The translations under genes and the position numbers were made by a program. Source: Luscinia megarhynchos (Eukaryota; Chordata; Aves; Passeriformes; Turdidae). From it: a stretch of DNA of 64,000 bases. The notes under the pieces are model-generated. The model was given only the letters and a program-made list of their open reading frames with translations, did not search any database and was not told where the DNA came from. Positions within the stretch are counted from its first letter, which is position 1. The number at the start of each line of letters is the position of its first letter. The stretch spans positions 17,652,330 to 17,716,329 of the forward strand of contig CM067566.1 in assembly GCA_034336665.1 (NCBI GenBank), read 5' to 3'. Shown piece by piece: positions 35,980 to 49,956 of this stretch.

Positions 35980-36420
35980 GTCGAGCGAGAGATTTTTAAA
36001 ATCACTTAACTTGTAATTCTTGAAATATTAGAAGCCTTGCAAAGTTAATGCAATATTCTAGCTCAATGAACAAGCAATACGTAAGGCATGTTTTTTGTGG
36101 CATCTGTTTGCAGTGTCCTTTGTTTGACAGTAGGTCTAAGTGAAGCACTGTCAAATGGCAGACGGTGGGGTAAGCTGATCGATAATTGTGGAGTGCCATT
36201 TCTACATTCATGGTTGAAAGCTCGCAAATAAAAGCAAACAGGTTATCTGCTCTGTGATATAAGTGTCCTCAGATCACTGTATTCCAGCATCTCAGCACTT
36301 TTCTTGTGCTTTTCCCATCAGTGCCTCTATCATCTATTAATGCAACCATCAAGGTTAAAAGCAAAAAGAAAGTACATTGTTTGGGGAGAAAAATTAAATT
36401 AATTTCTTCGGAGCGATAAC
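35980..36420. promoter_or_regulatory. Candidate conserved block with inverted TGACAG pair
   Basis: TTTGACAGT at 36123-36131 and its exact reverse complement ACTGTCAAA at 36147-36155 are 15 bp apart. TGACAG is the core bound by MEIS/PREP/TGIF-type TALE homeodomain proteins. A SOX-like CCTTTGTTT (36117-36125) abuts the left copy, and an ATCGATAA word (ONECUT/CUX-like) lies at 36178-36185. The block is non-repetitive and complex. Motif positions are direct observations; enhancer function is inferred. Confidence 0.38.
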
Positions 36421-36809
36421 TTCTGTGTATTGCTTCAGTATGTGCAGAACCAGCTCCCCCAGCAAAAATCCTGTTTTTTGACTTTAGAAATATGGATCTA
36501 TTTTATGTTTCTTCAGCTGTACACTATTCAAGGACCCAAATGTAACTTTATTAAATAACAGTTCAAAGTTATAAGAGTTTATGTTCTTTAAAAAATTGAA
36601 GTCCTTGAACAGAAACCCACTCAAGAATTGAAGAGGCAGACAAACAACTCAGCTGGTAAACCTCTGCAACTAAAAGGGTTTCTCTTCCTTCTCATCACTG
36701 TTCAAGTGAGCAAGAGAGTTGTCATCGATGATCAAGGCTGAACAGCTATTACTAACTGCTACTTTTGTGCATGATGAACCTTTTCTTAAGGGTTACAGAT
36801 ACTTGACTC
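36421..36809. other. Spacer, nothing recognised
   Basis: AT-rich sequence between two complex blocks. No open frame of note, repeat or RNA gene. Confidence 0.5.
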
Positions 36810-37560
36810 CAACAGTAGGCATTTCATAGTAACTGTAATAAAATGGTATTCTACCTGTGGCAGTCCATTCATAATGAACTGGAACTTTGTGTATGATTCA
36901 TCACCTCTGCTTTTACTATTTCATTTAACTTCATAAAATAGGCTGGAAAATTGGCGTGAAACTCCATCCAAACCTTTCAAATTTTTACATTGTTTTACAG
37001 ATGTACTTATAAAATACATGAATTTGATTTTATTCATAGAAGGCTACGTTCTTTAATAGCATGATAAACACCTTGGAAAAAAACCTAATTGTTTTTTAAC
37101 AAATCATGCATCCTCTCTTGCAAATAGCAGGTTTCTGTGAATGTCAGCTAAAGCAAAATTTTTGCCAGATGCATGAATAAATGTCTCAAAACTTACCATC
37201 TGCAAAGAGCGCACAAGAAAGATCTTTCTCTTTAGCAAAAATGGGTATTTAGAGTACATGTTCATTACAGTATATAAAATTTGATATTTTTGGGGAACTC
37301 ACTGCATTGTATAGAATAAAACAGAACAAAGTTAGCTCTTATTATTTTCAAGGGCCTATGTCAGTAAACATTAATTAATATCTGGCCCATGAACTGTTTT
37401 TCACATATTGCTGACACTGAAGCTCTAGGTTTTGTGCATGGATTGCTGGAGAATAACATTTTTAAGTTAAAGACTTCTGTACAGATATCTAAATCACGTC
37501 TCACTTACATATGAAATCTCCAGCTCATTACATGTGAATTAGCAACCTCAGTGATACCTC
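36810..37560. promoter_or_regulatory. Candidate conserved non-coding block
   Basis: AT-rich, non-repetitive sequence with no open frames of note over 750 bp, TCATTTAACTTCATAAAATA-type words and a TTGGCGTGAA word at 36951-36960. The absence of frames, repeats and low-complexity tracts over this length resembles constrained intergenic DNA. Inference only. Confidence 0.25.
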
Positions 37561-40500
37561 TATTTCTTGCACAAAATATTTCTTCCCAATCACTGTGCAT
37601 CACAACATTCTTTTCTCTCATCCTAAATGAACTTTACTACTTATTACATCCTCACTTATTCTCTATTTAGTGCTGTGCTGAGGCATTAAACAGCACTGCA
37701 TGCCAGCAAGCAATTCCTGACCTTCTTTCTCTTACCTGAAGTAGCACAACGGTTAGGAAAACACCTCCCTAGTGAGCCAAAATTTCATACAAACTTAGCA
37801 ATTCTTTTCCTGATGTATTTATTCATAGGAAACAGGTCATTTAATAATCTAAATGTGGTTCTCAAGCAACCCAACTTCGAAAATTCTGATTAAAATTTTC
37901 AACCTAAATGGGCATTGGAAAGAAAGGAAAGGGTGTCCCCATTTTCTTATTATTTCCAAAGCATCCATAAAAATAAACAAGCAAAAGAAATTGGAAGAAA
38001 TGTGAGAACACTGGAGATCTGACACCAGCCCAGCAGAACAACTCAGAGCTAAGATAAATGCTCTAACCTTAATGCACCTTCACGGTGCCTAGTCATCTGC
38101 AGAGATCTTTGAACAATGAGTGCTTCTGCATAACAAGTGAAATACCTTGAGTGGATGTAATAAGGCAAACTAAAATTGCAAGGGCAGCTTGAGCTCAGAG
38201 TGCTTGTGGCTTTGTCCACCGCACATTTAGGATCCCTTTCCCGTGCAGGGTTAATTTTGCAGGGGAATGTGGTGGTGTGCTGTGGGCACATCCCAGGGTA
38301 CAGCCCATGGAAGGAGCTGGGAGCACGCAGATTGTCCAGGCTGCCTTGGCCAATCCACCTCGTGCCCATTTCCACACCTTTTGCTGCAAGAAGCACCGCT
38401 GTGAATTGGGACTTACCACACTGAGCTCACAGGAGCTCAGGTGGCAGAAAGAGGCACGTTATTTCCAAGCTTAAGTTGAATCAGTTCTGAAAAATCCTCC
38501 TACTGGTTTTCTGTAATATTACTTTGCTAGTAGCAGGGATTTTCTGCTGCATAGGACATTTCTTTTGTTCTCTTGAGCTTCTGCTCACTTTATAGGAATC
38601 CCTTGAAGGCTCCCTGAGGTTGCTCTTTGTGAAACAAGACATATTCTGAGTGGGCACAGACATCTTTGCTAGCTCTCACACTGCATCTTACTCATTTCCT
38701 TGCTCCACTGTGGTTCTAACCTTCTTTCAGATTAAGTGCAATTTACATCTCTTTAACGAGACATATTGGTGTTATTACCATTGCAGTCCTATTGATTGCA
38801 ATGCTGCACTTAGCATCACTGTTCCAATTTTATCATCCTTAGTCATTCTTGCATGACTGTGTATTTATGTACGAGTTCTATTATTTAAATTAGCATATAA
38901 CATTAGAAAGGAAGCATGACAGAATTAAAACAAACTGGAAAGCATGAAAGAATGATACCAATATGCTGAAAATAATGCCCTCCTTTTCTTGGATATATCA
39001 GCACTCAGTTATTTGGATTTCTCTTTCAGGAAATGCTATTATTGGTTACTTTAAGACATTATAGCCATAAAACAATGAAATCAACCTTGAAAACATGCAA
39101 GTGGTTATTTTTAAGTTTCATATTCTGATCTACAGTACAATACAAAAAGGCAAAGAAAACGCTCTGAGTAGATCTGTAAGGTACCTGTAAAGTATCTATA
39201 AAGTACTACAAAGACTTGTGACAGCCAGTGTTTACCAGTGACAGAGTAAAACAAACACTGCCAAAAACAAAAAAATAGTTGTTTCTGCCATTAACTAATA
39301 GTCTGGGAAAAAAGTCTAGAACTTCTGTGGACTCTGCAAAGATAGCAATAATGTGTCATGACATCAATCATCCCATTAGCTATTTCATGTACAATACAGG
39401 GCAGCAAAGACAATCCTTATCGTAAGGCAGAGGCCAGAGGTTTCATCCAAAACCCAAAGTATAACAAAATACTAAATTTCTAAATTTGTGACGTGTCAGT
39501 TAAGCCTGCTCCCACCTTTGCCTCAACTCTTTCTGTCTACACCATTCTCATTCCTTCTCTTACATTAAATTTCCAAAACTATACATCACAAAACACTGAC
39601 TGAACCTTTCCAGGACCCCCGGTTCTGACATGGTTGCTACTACTCTTAATTGCACTGCAAGGTTAAAGTTTATCATCATCCTAAATGCTCACGGGTTTAT
39701 TGACCAGTTTGAATTACAGTACTTGTGTTCCTCACAGAATTCTCTCAGAATTCTCATGATGAGCCAAGCAGAGACTACTCCTATTCCTGCAACCTAGCAC
39801 TTTACTCCCTTGGAAATATATATCAGATTTCCCCTGAGGCCCACAGCGACTTATCTTAAAACAGTGCCAGTCATTCAAAGACGAAGCAGAAATATCCTGC
39901 CTTTTGGAATTTTTTTTTCCATCAAATTATCATTGAATATTTGATAACCCAGATAAAAACATGCAGATGCGACACACAAGAATTCAGTAACTCTTGTAAT
40001 CAATAAGCAGGTCATTTAGCAAATCCACTCTCATTAATTAAGAGATGGAAATGTTATTTCTTAAGACAGATGCAAAATGACAGTCACATGTCTTTACTTC
40101 CTGTTGACATCTTGATCCAAGCTGTGTAAAAATAGTACGTCTCATCTCTTTTAAACAAACAAAAGCCCCACTTACGATCAGGAGGTGGTCTGACAGCATT
40201 TTAATTTTAATGAAAAATGTGCTTTCACAGCCAACAAGGCCAACCAAAGTCAGTCCATGAGTGCTCCCAAGACTGGCTTTTGCTTTAAAGCCCTGCCATT
40301 CATTTCAGCATGGACACTTACAAAGCTTATGCACATTATTGCTTAATGCTCACAGCAGGACTGGGGCCTAACAAATGCTTGGGCTTTCCATTTACAGCCA
40401 GAAGGGAGACAACATATCAGCCTTTCTAAGCTGTAACACAGGGTCTTGTAAACCACCAAAATATGTGAACTGGAAGAGAAACTGAGATGTCCACAAGGTT

Positions 40501-41394
40501 AATTATCAGCTGCCTGTGTACTTAGAAGTTGTTACCAGGCCCTGACAGTTAACATTTAAACCACTACAAAAAGGAATAATGAATATATGTGTAAGTACAG
40601 AAGTATAAGAGATCAGACCCTCCTCCTCATGCTGTCATTCTACTCATTTTCTCTTTCCCAAAGCACATGTTTTTCACAGAACCATAAGGAACTATCACTT
40701 CATAGCATCTTCAGCAAGCTACAATGAAAATCCTAAACAATCATCCAGTGACCTCCCTTAGCACCTACCACACCCTTGCACTGCTCTTCCCCTGAACAAG
40801 GGCTAGCAGTGCCTTGGGACACTTGGCATCAAGCTCATCCAGATGGGTTGCACATCTCTGGAGAGGCAGTTCATATCTGCCCTTGGCATGAAGAGTTAAG
40901 AGCTGCTCACACCCATGCATGTCCCTTCAACTCTGCCCAAGCTTGCAGGACTGTGTAGGAGTGTGGGGAGCAAAGCGGGACAGCTGCAACAATTGGAAAA
41001 GAAAATACAACACCTTCATCCACCACTGTCACCTTTGGAGAGAAAGCTTGTTCTGACAAAGAGACAAAATGTCCTCAGACAAAACACTAATATCTGTAAA
41101 CTTATCCTTTCAATTCCCTCCAGGCAAAACAAACCAAAGCAAAGTAATTCTTAACTCCCCCCCAAAAAAAGGGAGTCATAATTCCATTTTTTAATTTTTT
41201 TTTAAATCAAACAGCTCAACAGGGAGAGCCTTTCAAAATGGAGGAGACACACTCAGGAGATGAATTCAAACAGATACAACCTAGATGCTCATGACAGACC
41301 AAAATCTGGCCTGACATAGGAATGATGTAGGTTCAGCATTTAATAGTTTGGTAAATCAGAAAGACAGGAAAGAGCTGATCCATACAATCCAATG
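37561..41394. other. Non-coding DNA, nothing recognised
   Basis: No gene recognised. A GC-richer patch at 38170-38440 has overlapping short frames on both strands and ends in an inverted repeat (38421-38440). CAGTGTTT/AAACACTG (39226-39233 and 39253-39260) is another short inverted repeat. A tRNA-SINE-like ACGGTTAGGAAAACACC word at about 37749 is too short to call. Confidence 0.5.
38421..38440. repeat. 8-bp inverted repeat around GAGCTC
   Basis: CTGAGCTC at 38421-38428 and GAGCTCAG at 38433-38440 are perfect complements around the 4-nt loop ACAG. Each arm itself contains the palindrome GAGCTC. It is too short for a confident functional reading. Confidence 0.85.
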
Positions 41395-41445
41395 AATGTC
41401 AGGATCAGGATTTAAAACTCGGTCCACCACATAACTAAAGGACAG
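41395..41445 (-). repeat. Possible MIR scrap
   Basis: GGATCAGGATTTAAAACTCG followed by GTCCACCACATAACTAAAGG loosely matches the reverse complement of the MIR head (gagccaggatttgaacccaggtc...ctccaaag). Only about 45 bp is comparable, so chance is a serious alternative. Confidence 0.3.
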
Positions 41446-44400
41446 TGTAACGACAGAAGCAGCAGAGGAGTATGTTCTCCCAAAGCTAGTACAGGCTAGC
41501 ACCTTAGCTGTGTAATTATCCTCTAAGCTATTCATACTCTGAGAGATTCATCAAAAATAAAGCACATGAGAAATACAGAGGGTGCTCACTAGTTTATGAC
41601 ATAAGCAGGACAAAAATCTGTCCTGCAGGCACAATGCAGGACAAGCTGTCCAGGTCTCGTCCTGATTTTAGAAAGACATTCATGTCTGCACTACAGACAG
41701 CAAGGTTAGTTCATAAAAATATATCTCATCATACAGCAGGTCAAAATGAATGATATATGACAAAACAGATTTGATAAACTGAGTTAGTAATCTTCACAAA
41801 GTTAATTTGGCATTCATAACAACTCAGAATTTATATTTTCACTACCTGATGGAGGGCAGTTCATATTATTATTATTAACAAAATACCAACAACTGATTCG
41901 GCCTCCAAGTCAATTCTATTTACAGTTTGTCATTCCATTATAGCAAAGCAGCACTGGCAGAGACACAAAAAAAGACTTCATCTTCATAAAGATCATTTTT
42001 TACATACAAGCACAGACAGGCAAACACAAACACATTTTTTTAATAAAGGAAGGTGGTACTACAAATTAAAGAAAGATTGGACAGCTAAAATGGAGAATTA
42101 TATAATTTTTTACTCATTCAAACTGGACATCAAAGTGTGCACTGTAGAAGTACAATCTAGACATTGAAGAAAATGGACTGCCTGCCATCACATCCTCATC
42201 CAACACAGCAGACAGTCCCCATGAGGTTGTTTTCTGGGGATATCTGCAGACATCTAACAGCAGAGCAAGAGGTAAAGTATTTTTTTACAAAGGTAAGACA
42301 CTGGATTGTTTTATCCACAACCTTTTAACATGTTAATATGACATCAGGTATTAAAGGAGGATAAAATGCGCAATGGGATCCAATTCCATAACCTTTCACT
42401 AGTTAGTCATATTGCGTTCCATCCAGAATCTTCCCAGAGGAAGGTTAACACTCCAAGAGTCCAATTAGTTAAGGAAATATGCTTAAGTTGTGTGTTGCCA
42501 CTGAAACACAGCTACTTTCATTGCACAGACAGGAGCTAGAAGGGTAGCACTTTTATGCCATATGCATAGCGTATGCATCTGTTAAGATTCAGTGAAGCAC
42601 TTGGGTTTGTCTTTTCTTTTACAAGAGTCACAAACCAAAATTCACTAAGAAAAGAGTAAAATTTAAAATTTAATATTAATCTTATTCACAACTGTAACTT
42701 GGAGGCTCTAACTCTTCTTCAGCAGGGAATCAATTCAGGATTTACGCAAGCGATGGTTTTGGCAAACCCTCACAGAGTACAGTGTACTGAAGGTACTCTT
42801 CACAGACTATCAGGAGATCATGATGCCCTTGGGAGTCTCTCTAATTAACAATAAACTGCTTTTACAATTGAAAATGCACCCTCAAAGCCTGGTGACACTA
42901 TGGATACGTCAATTCCTGATCCACATGCTTCATTGTATGCAATGTCTTTGGAAATCAAGGGCAACAACAACCTAGAAAATATTTCTCAACATTTGGACTG
43001 TTGCCACCAAATCAATAATGGTGGAACAAAATGAATTACAAGATTCTACAGCTTCAATCACAGAAGAAGTAGCGAGTAAGCCAAAAAGAGAAACCACAAC
43101 TTGCATTGAGAGACTAGTTGGACAGAATTGTATGTAGACTTGGATCTAATTAAATGAGACTAAGGACAAAAGGGAGGCAAAATCATTTGATAGCCTGCAT
43201 GGAACTGGTCAACACAAAAGAGTACTCAGCTTTTGAAATATTTAAGTAATTTCTCTTGATCGAGCCAGAGGATTTACACAACCTCCATCCTGAAGGACAG
43301 ACAATGAATGTCACAAAGAGAGGAGAATGCTTAACTCTCAAGATTATTGCGATTTTCTTGAAAAGCTTTTCCACAGAACTCAGGTTTTCAACACTTCAGG
43401 AACACATGTTCAAAATTATTTAGGGAAGATTCAAATTGCAGAAGGCTATGAAATACATATATGAAACACAGAAGTTTTCTCCAAAAAGAAATTATGTGTA
43501 CTGCTTTAATATGTCTGTACTAAACATTTCTGCCTTGTCAAGCCTTCATCAGCAGCCAGCTTCTCTTACTTGCTCTCCACTAGCTTCCCCCTTCAGCAAC
43601 AACAAGCATGGAATAAGCAAGAATACCACATTGGACAGCAGCATGTTTGGCTCAGGTCAGAGGGGAAGAGCCCACATGCTGGAGAGTCTGTGGAGAGCAA
43701 GAAACTTGCACAGATCACAGTGCTGTTTAGCAGAGAACTGTCTCTGTTCACAGACACAGCCTAAAAAAAAAGATCAACCCAGCAAAATGGATTTACGAAA
43801 TGGCTGGATTTGTTCTCCAAGTATCTTTAAACCTATCCCTAGAGCTACATCCTCTGACTTAAATTCTATGGTCAGCTTTAGCATCAGCTATGGCTTTAAA
43901 ATACTGCACTTTTCTAGTGCTCTCTAAAACTTTTTAAGTGGTGGTGTTGAGGACAGGGTGCTAATTTCACCACGGATGCTGCTACTGTAACCACACCTCT
44001 GTCTGGAATAAGGAAGTCCAGCACCACGGCAGAGTGGGAATGATGGCTCGTGCTGATCTGTCTGACCACTGGGCACACTAGAGAACATCACATTAAACTT
44101 TCATGGCTGGTGCTTAGGTCAAAGAAACCACAGCAAGCTACAACACATCTGCTGCTTTTTCATAAATGCACAGGGAGCCAGGCAAGCTCATTACCACTTA
44201 CAGGCTCAAAATGCATATAAGTGATACTGGGCCATTTGAAACACACTTCCAACAACAGGCAGGGACAGTAATTTTAACCTTGCATTACTGAGTCGTGATT
44301 TCCAAACATGATTTTCCACCTTCTGCTTCCATCTTTTCCCTACAAAAAGAATAAACTGTCCAAATAAGGTTGATAGCTCTAAAATCAAAAGTAACAACCA

Positions 44401-46630
44401 AAATAGTACCTTGTAGACTAAACTAAATACATGACTCTCCAAATATCCTTTACTCTTTCCAGCTGCATTCATTAAAGTATTCAGCTAGCTCTAATACAGG
44501 AAATTATAGACCTCCTGTAAGAAATGTATGTCAGGCGCCAAAAGCATTTAAATTCTATCTTTTTCCAATTCATGAAGCTCACTGTAGCATTGTATTGTTG
44601 CATTATTAGATTTATGCATTTAGCAAGCAAACATATTATAAGAGTGGCTGTAAGTAATTACTCTTTTCTAACAGCAGGAAACACAGTATTGTCCATGCTA
44701 TGTCATTTTTATGAGAAAAATAGTCGTTTTTTTAAAAGATGACTTCAATGCTTATAAAAACATCCAAATATCTCATTTATTAATAAAACATAGTCCTAAC
44801 TTGTGGGAAGAGCAAGGCAGACAGACACTGAAAGTAAGTGACATAACTCATTAATTACAGCATATTGATTATCAGACGTTATCCAGAAAAGCTTATTTAT
44901 GTACTGACATCACATTCATTTGGGGATTATGTCTTGTAGGACACATTTTTAATGAGATTTTGAAAACTAGGAAATGCAAAGATAATTTCTTATCTTTTTT
45001 AACTATTTGGTTTGTCCTCTTGAAATGGCCACCATATGTATGGTATGTTCTGTTCAGGAAACTTATGGTGATGGAACATTTGATTATTCTAATTGCATAG
45101 TTGTAACAGTCTGCTGAACTTTCCATGTGGAGTCTTGCAGAGAATGTTCTCAACCCCAAAATCCTTCCTTCAGGACATCTATCAAATAAATGATCCTTGT
45201 TGGAAGTGTCTCTCTGCACTGGGAATGCTGACACTCACTATACAGAGCTCTGAACTTAGAAGGTGGCTCTAGTCTTTCTTCAGACAGTTTCATACACATC
45301 AGCAAGAGCTTTGCATATGAAAGATGTCTGGGATACAGCATTACATGTACAGCAGGTACCTAAGTACCTAATCCATCTGCTTCTCACATTCATGACTCTC
45401 TGCAAACACTTTAAAGATGGTACCATCAATCCACGATGTTCTTTTCCTCACCGTACAAACAGCTAAATAAACTTTGTGAGTTACCTGTAGTTGGCATGGT
45501 GTAACTAGATCCCAGGGAAATTTTTATAAATTTTCTAGCTTAAATACAAAGTTTAAACCCAGTTACTAATACAATGGCACTTGTGGTATTTGAAACAAAG
45601 GAAGGGACTTCCTTCAATTACAGACAAAATAATGTCAGGGTCTATTTAAATACTCAAATCCTTGCTCACATTTCTCATGCAAGAACCTCACTGGATGTAA
45701 GCAGGTTATGCAAACATGTCAGGACTGAGTGTACCCAGGCTTGCCTGCCCAGGACATTACACCTTATCAGCTCCAGAACAGCAGTGTAACACAAAATGGT
45801 GCAGAACTGCAGCCACGTGGTGCTTCTCTCTCAGTGCTACAGATTCTGAACTCTACAGAAACTCTGCTGTGATTTCAGTCAGCTGATCACTGAGTCCAAC
45901 CAGCAGATCCTAAAGTCTGTAAAGCCTACTGTGGTCTGCTGGAATTAAAGACACCACAGACATATGACATGATTTTTAAGTTTTACACAGAAAAATTCCT
46001 CAGGAGGAAACTGAGTAAATGTTTCTTTTTTTCATTTAGTTATCTGATCTTCATCTGAATCGCTCTCCTGTCACCAGTGAAAAGCAGCATGAAAATAAGA
46101 CACCCCAGAAATAACCCCGTTGGCAAGGCTGAAGAGCAGCAAAAAGAAGATAAAAAGTTGTGTGTTATGACACTCTGCTTTTGCAGATGCTGCTGAAATG
46201 CTATTGCTAAATACCTGGGCAGTTTATAAATAAACCCTTCCAAAAGCCTGTTTTACACAATCACAAAATAAATTAAACTACCCAAAATTCATGCTGCTAA
46301 TTAAAATAGTCCCACTAGGAGGGCAAAGTAGCTACAAGGTTGAGGTAAACATGATGCTTTTTTATTGAACAGCAGCTGATTCATTTTATATCCTATTTAC
46401 ATATATTTGCTAGTGTCATCAAAACCCAGTAAAACCCACAATTTTGTACTCATTAGTTAAAGACTCCAAACAGATACTAGTCCATCCTTTAGGAAAACAG
46501 CAAGCTCTCTTGCTTTTATAGAAATCCAGTAGCACTACACTTCCATTCTAAAAAAAAATCTGCCAGCATAGGAAACTAGGAGTAAGACATATGCAGTCCT
46601 TTATGTATCTGGATCAGAACATTTTATGCC
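41446..46630. other. Non-coding DNA, nothing recognised
   Basis: Mostly AT-rich sequence. An (ATT)n-like run lies at about 41866-41878. The frame 43436-43927 (163 codons, + strand) is among the longest here but shows no recognisable protein features. A consensus splice donor CAAAG/GTAAGA near 42291-42296 has no plausible exon. No transposon was identified with confidence. Confidence 0.5.
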
Positions 46631-46690
46631 AGTCATAAAATCATAAAATTATAAGAGTTATGAGACACCTAGAAGAGCCTATAAAGGGTT
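46631..46690 (-). repeat. Possible CR1 3'-end scrap
   Basis: AGTCATAAAATCATAAAATT resembles the reverse-complemented CR1 octamer tail (tcatagaatcatagaat) and is followed by AGAGTTATGAGACACCTAGA, which could be a decayed 'aggttggaaaagaccttc' block. It is too diverged for confidence by eye. Confidence 0.3.
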
Positions 46691-49600
46691 AAATGGACAT
46701 TATATTACATGGTCTCCTAATAGAAAAGTGGTGTTCATGAGAGAAATAAACTGAGCACTTACCATGGTGCCAGGAGCAAGTCACTTAAAAGTCACTTTTA
46801 TTCAGAAATGATCATTTAAATTTTAATAGATGATAGAGTTTCATTTTAACCAGCTGTTCAAGATAAATTTTTCTCCTGACAATACAATTTAGAAAAAATT
46901 CAATACTTAACATCCGAGTCACCTAAAAAGTCAATCTAAATACACCTCATGACAAGTGACAACCTTGTCATGGTTGGTTACACAACTTGTATCACAACCT
47001 TATGAGCTTATGGAAGCCCATGAACTGATTGAGCTTACCTTACCTAAAAAATGAGCTATGGATACAGAGAGCTCTCTTTTTGGTGCCTTTATAACAAGAA
47101 TGAAAGTGAAAAATGAAAATCTGGACCACGCAGACCTCCCCACCTTGCAGTGGCAGTCAGCACGCAAGGCATTGGTGCATTTCAAGGTCTTGCAAGTACA
47201 AGGTCTCATTAGATACAACATCTTTAATAACGTAGCAGCAAGCCACTCTCAAGATTGTCTTTTACTCTATATTCCAAATAGCAATTGAGAGCAGTCACAA
47301 TGCCCTTGTTTCCTCTTGGGTGAGCAAAATGAATTGGACCCAGGGAAGATTTCTCCAGTGTAGATCCCAACCACAATTTTTTTTTTACTGATGCTTTTTC
47401 ACTGTAACCTATGGCTCAGCTTTTCCACAATAACTTAATTATTTCATTTCCCTTTCTACTCTGGACAGAAGTTTTTATCAGACTGATGTCTGGCAGGGAG
47501 GCTGCAGTCTGCTCACTGGTCCTTATGTTTTTAAGACATGAATGAAGTGCACCAACACTTGGAGCAGTGCTGGCTGCTTAGTAAACCATAAAACAACTGG
47601 ACAGGAGAATCTCCCATTACTTTTTCATGCCTGCAATGTGCTGCAAGGACCTCACCATTCTTCTTTCCTTTTGCTCACTTACTGGCTTATTTGCAGAAGT
47701 CAATGGTTTCCCCACCCTCCCTCTGGGCTGCCCCTTCTCTTGGCTCTACTGGCTGATGGAGAATCTGAGGATGCACCTGGCACAATTTTATGGACAGTTA
47801 GCTGCTGGAGAAATTACCCCAGGCTCTGGTACACTGCCTGTCATGGGCAGTTTCAGTATTTTCCTTAAGAGAGAGGCTCTAGAACAATGATGAATTGATG
47901 CTGGTAAGCTCATGTAGTATGTTTATGTTATGGATTAAGCCAGATGGCCAACAGTGGTCCTTCCAGGCACTACCTGCAAATTTTCCTCCAAACCTAACTC
48001 CCATGTGCTTGCACACTTCAAGGAGAGCAAGAATCAAACCTTCAATGAAGAGATGACAGTGCCAGAAACCTGTAGCATTTTATCAAGACAGATTTTGCCC
48101 TTTATCCCTTGCTCAATTCCTTTAACAAGCAGAAATTCCTGTGGATGAGCAGTGGAGGTGAAATGACTCCCTGACAGAGATCTGACAATGTGTCTTGTGC
48201 ACTAAAACCCAGCACTGGGAACACAAACTGCTCTGGTAATGCTGAGCCACATCTCCAACTTTCCACAGCCAGGCTCAGACTGCACCTCACCTCCTGATAC
48301 TCAGTTAATATCCTGTCAGCTCTAGGGTGAGGCCGGGAATCTCCTAAATAAAGAAACTGGAAGTTGGAAATAGATAATTTATAAAGTTCAGCAGCTGGAT
48401 GTTATCATGTGTTAAGCAGTCCCCAAGCCAGCCCAAGAGGCTGTTTCTAGCCAGCTTCCCATGGTCAGCTCACTCAGGTGAAGGTTTACTCCAGCCAGGA
48501 GCAGGCAGTGAATGCACACCCAGGTGATCAAATGATGCTCCCCTCCATGCTGCAATGGCAGTGCAATCCTCACAAATAAGGAAGTGGCTCTCTTACTTCA
48601 GGATAGATCACATTAAAAGGGCTTGCACCATGTGAACAGAGACTGTTGTGCTGCGTGACATGGAGACTACTCATCTCAGGACCTTTTGGAACGTGACATT
48701 TCTCTACAGTACACTGAGTCCATATCCTCCCAATGCCACATGAGCAACATCCATTAGCTGTACATCTCCATGGTTCAGCTGCCACGGTGGCAACTCATAG
48801 CAGGGATTTTAAATTATGTGGAGGCGATCCTTATGTAAAATTTTCAGTGCATCTTCAGAAACTGTTTTACACCCAAGTGTTAGCTGTGACATCTATTCCA
48901 GTGGTGTGGACAGCACACTCACAGCACAGTGTGAGACAAGGGTGCACTGCTGCCACACCACTTGCACTACTCAGCTCATGCAGGCCAGCCAAGAGGCATC
49001 TGGAGAAACCTATACAGGCAGCTTCAGGGCATGAAAAGGTACTTGACCAAAGAAGTCAAGAAGAGGTGTTTTAGGGGCAATTCTTGTCAATTCATGCTGC
49101 AGCAGGCACTGCCTGGTCAGCAGCTCCCAAGCACACAGCTGGGTAAAGCATGGCTGGGTCTGTCCTGCACGTTGTAAACCAGCCAAGAGAACCTCCCTCA
49201 AATCAAAACACATGGCTACAGCAAATCTGAAAGGGACAGAAGCTTTCACTCCCACCAATGTGATCATAGATTTTGCCTAGAAAAGTTTAATTCAAGTCTT
49301 GTGTTTTCTCAGTCAAAATCCCTCTAAAATCCTGTGGCCAGAAGGCATGCTGAGCTGTGGGGAAGGTATGCTGAGTTACAGACAAGCTTCTGGACAGGAG
49401 AGAGCACATGTGCAAGGCTTGTGTTGTCTGTCTTCAATTTCAGACTGCACTGCACTCGCTGCAAACCATTTTAAGGAGGTGTCACTTTACTAGAAATCTA
49501 TGGGATGGTGATTGCCCCAATTAATCTTCCTGACTCTAGCATAGATTAACTTTTAAGATCAGTTCTCAATATAGGCAATTACAGTTCACCAATTAGGCAG

Positions 49601-49884
49601 TAACACACAAGAGTGCACTTCTGAGCAGTTAGAGCACAGACCAGTACTACAAAGTGCAGTCCTTCAGGACAACCAGTTGTAACTGAACTATGAGCACTGT
49701 TATCTTTTGCTTGATACTTATTATTGCTCCTATTAAAGAGTTTTTAAATACAAATAAAGAAACCAGCTATGCCTGTATATTGATCGGACTTTGTGACTCA
49801 TCCAGAGAAAAAGCCATCATAGCCTTATCCATAACTGCAATATTGCAAAGATTAACATTACATAACCAGTGTTTTTCCTGAAAA
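46691..49884. other. Non-coding DNA with GC-richer part
   Basis: The stretch 48430-49260 is GC-richer with overlapping frames on both strands and no recognisable product; 47540-47890 has two overlapping + strand frames, also unrecognised. A T10 tract lies at 47377-47386. No repeat family or RNA gene recognised. Confidence 0.5.
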
Positions 49885-49956
49885 AGGAACTATGACAAGA
49901 AGTATATTATTGGTAGACATGAGAACTACAACAAGAAGCATATTATTGATAGACAT
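49885..49956. repeat. Tandem duplication, 36-bp unit x2
   Basis: The two 36-bp units 49885-49920 and 49921-49956 are nearly identical. Shared words are GAACTA, ACAAGAAG, ATATTATTG and TAGACAT, with only a few substitutions. A single tandem duplication by replication slippage or end-joining is the simple explanation. There is no sign of a protein repeat, because the frame is not open across both units. Confidence 0.9.

Noticed and set aside
37741..37790. tRNA-like box-A word (ACGGTTAGGAAAACACC) suggesting a tRNA gene or SINE head
   Set aside because: No box B, cloverleaf or downstream SINE body could be traced.
43436..43927. 163-codon + strand frame
   Set aside because: No domain, signal or splice context was recognised; overlapping frames and composition suggest chance.
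45880..45920. Possible CR1 piece (CTGATCACTGAGTCCAACCA)
   Set aside because: Only one short block resembles CR1, with no octamer tail or following blocks.
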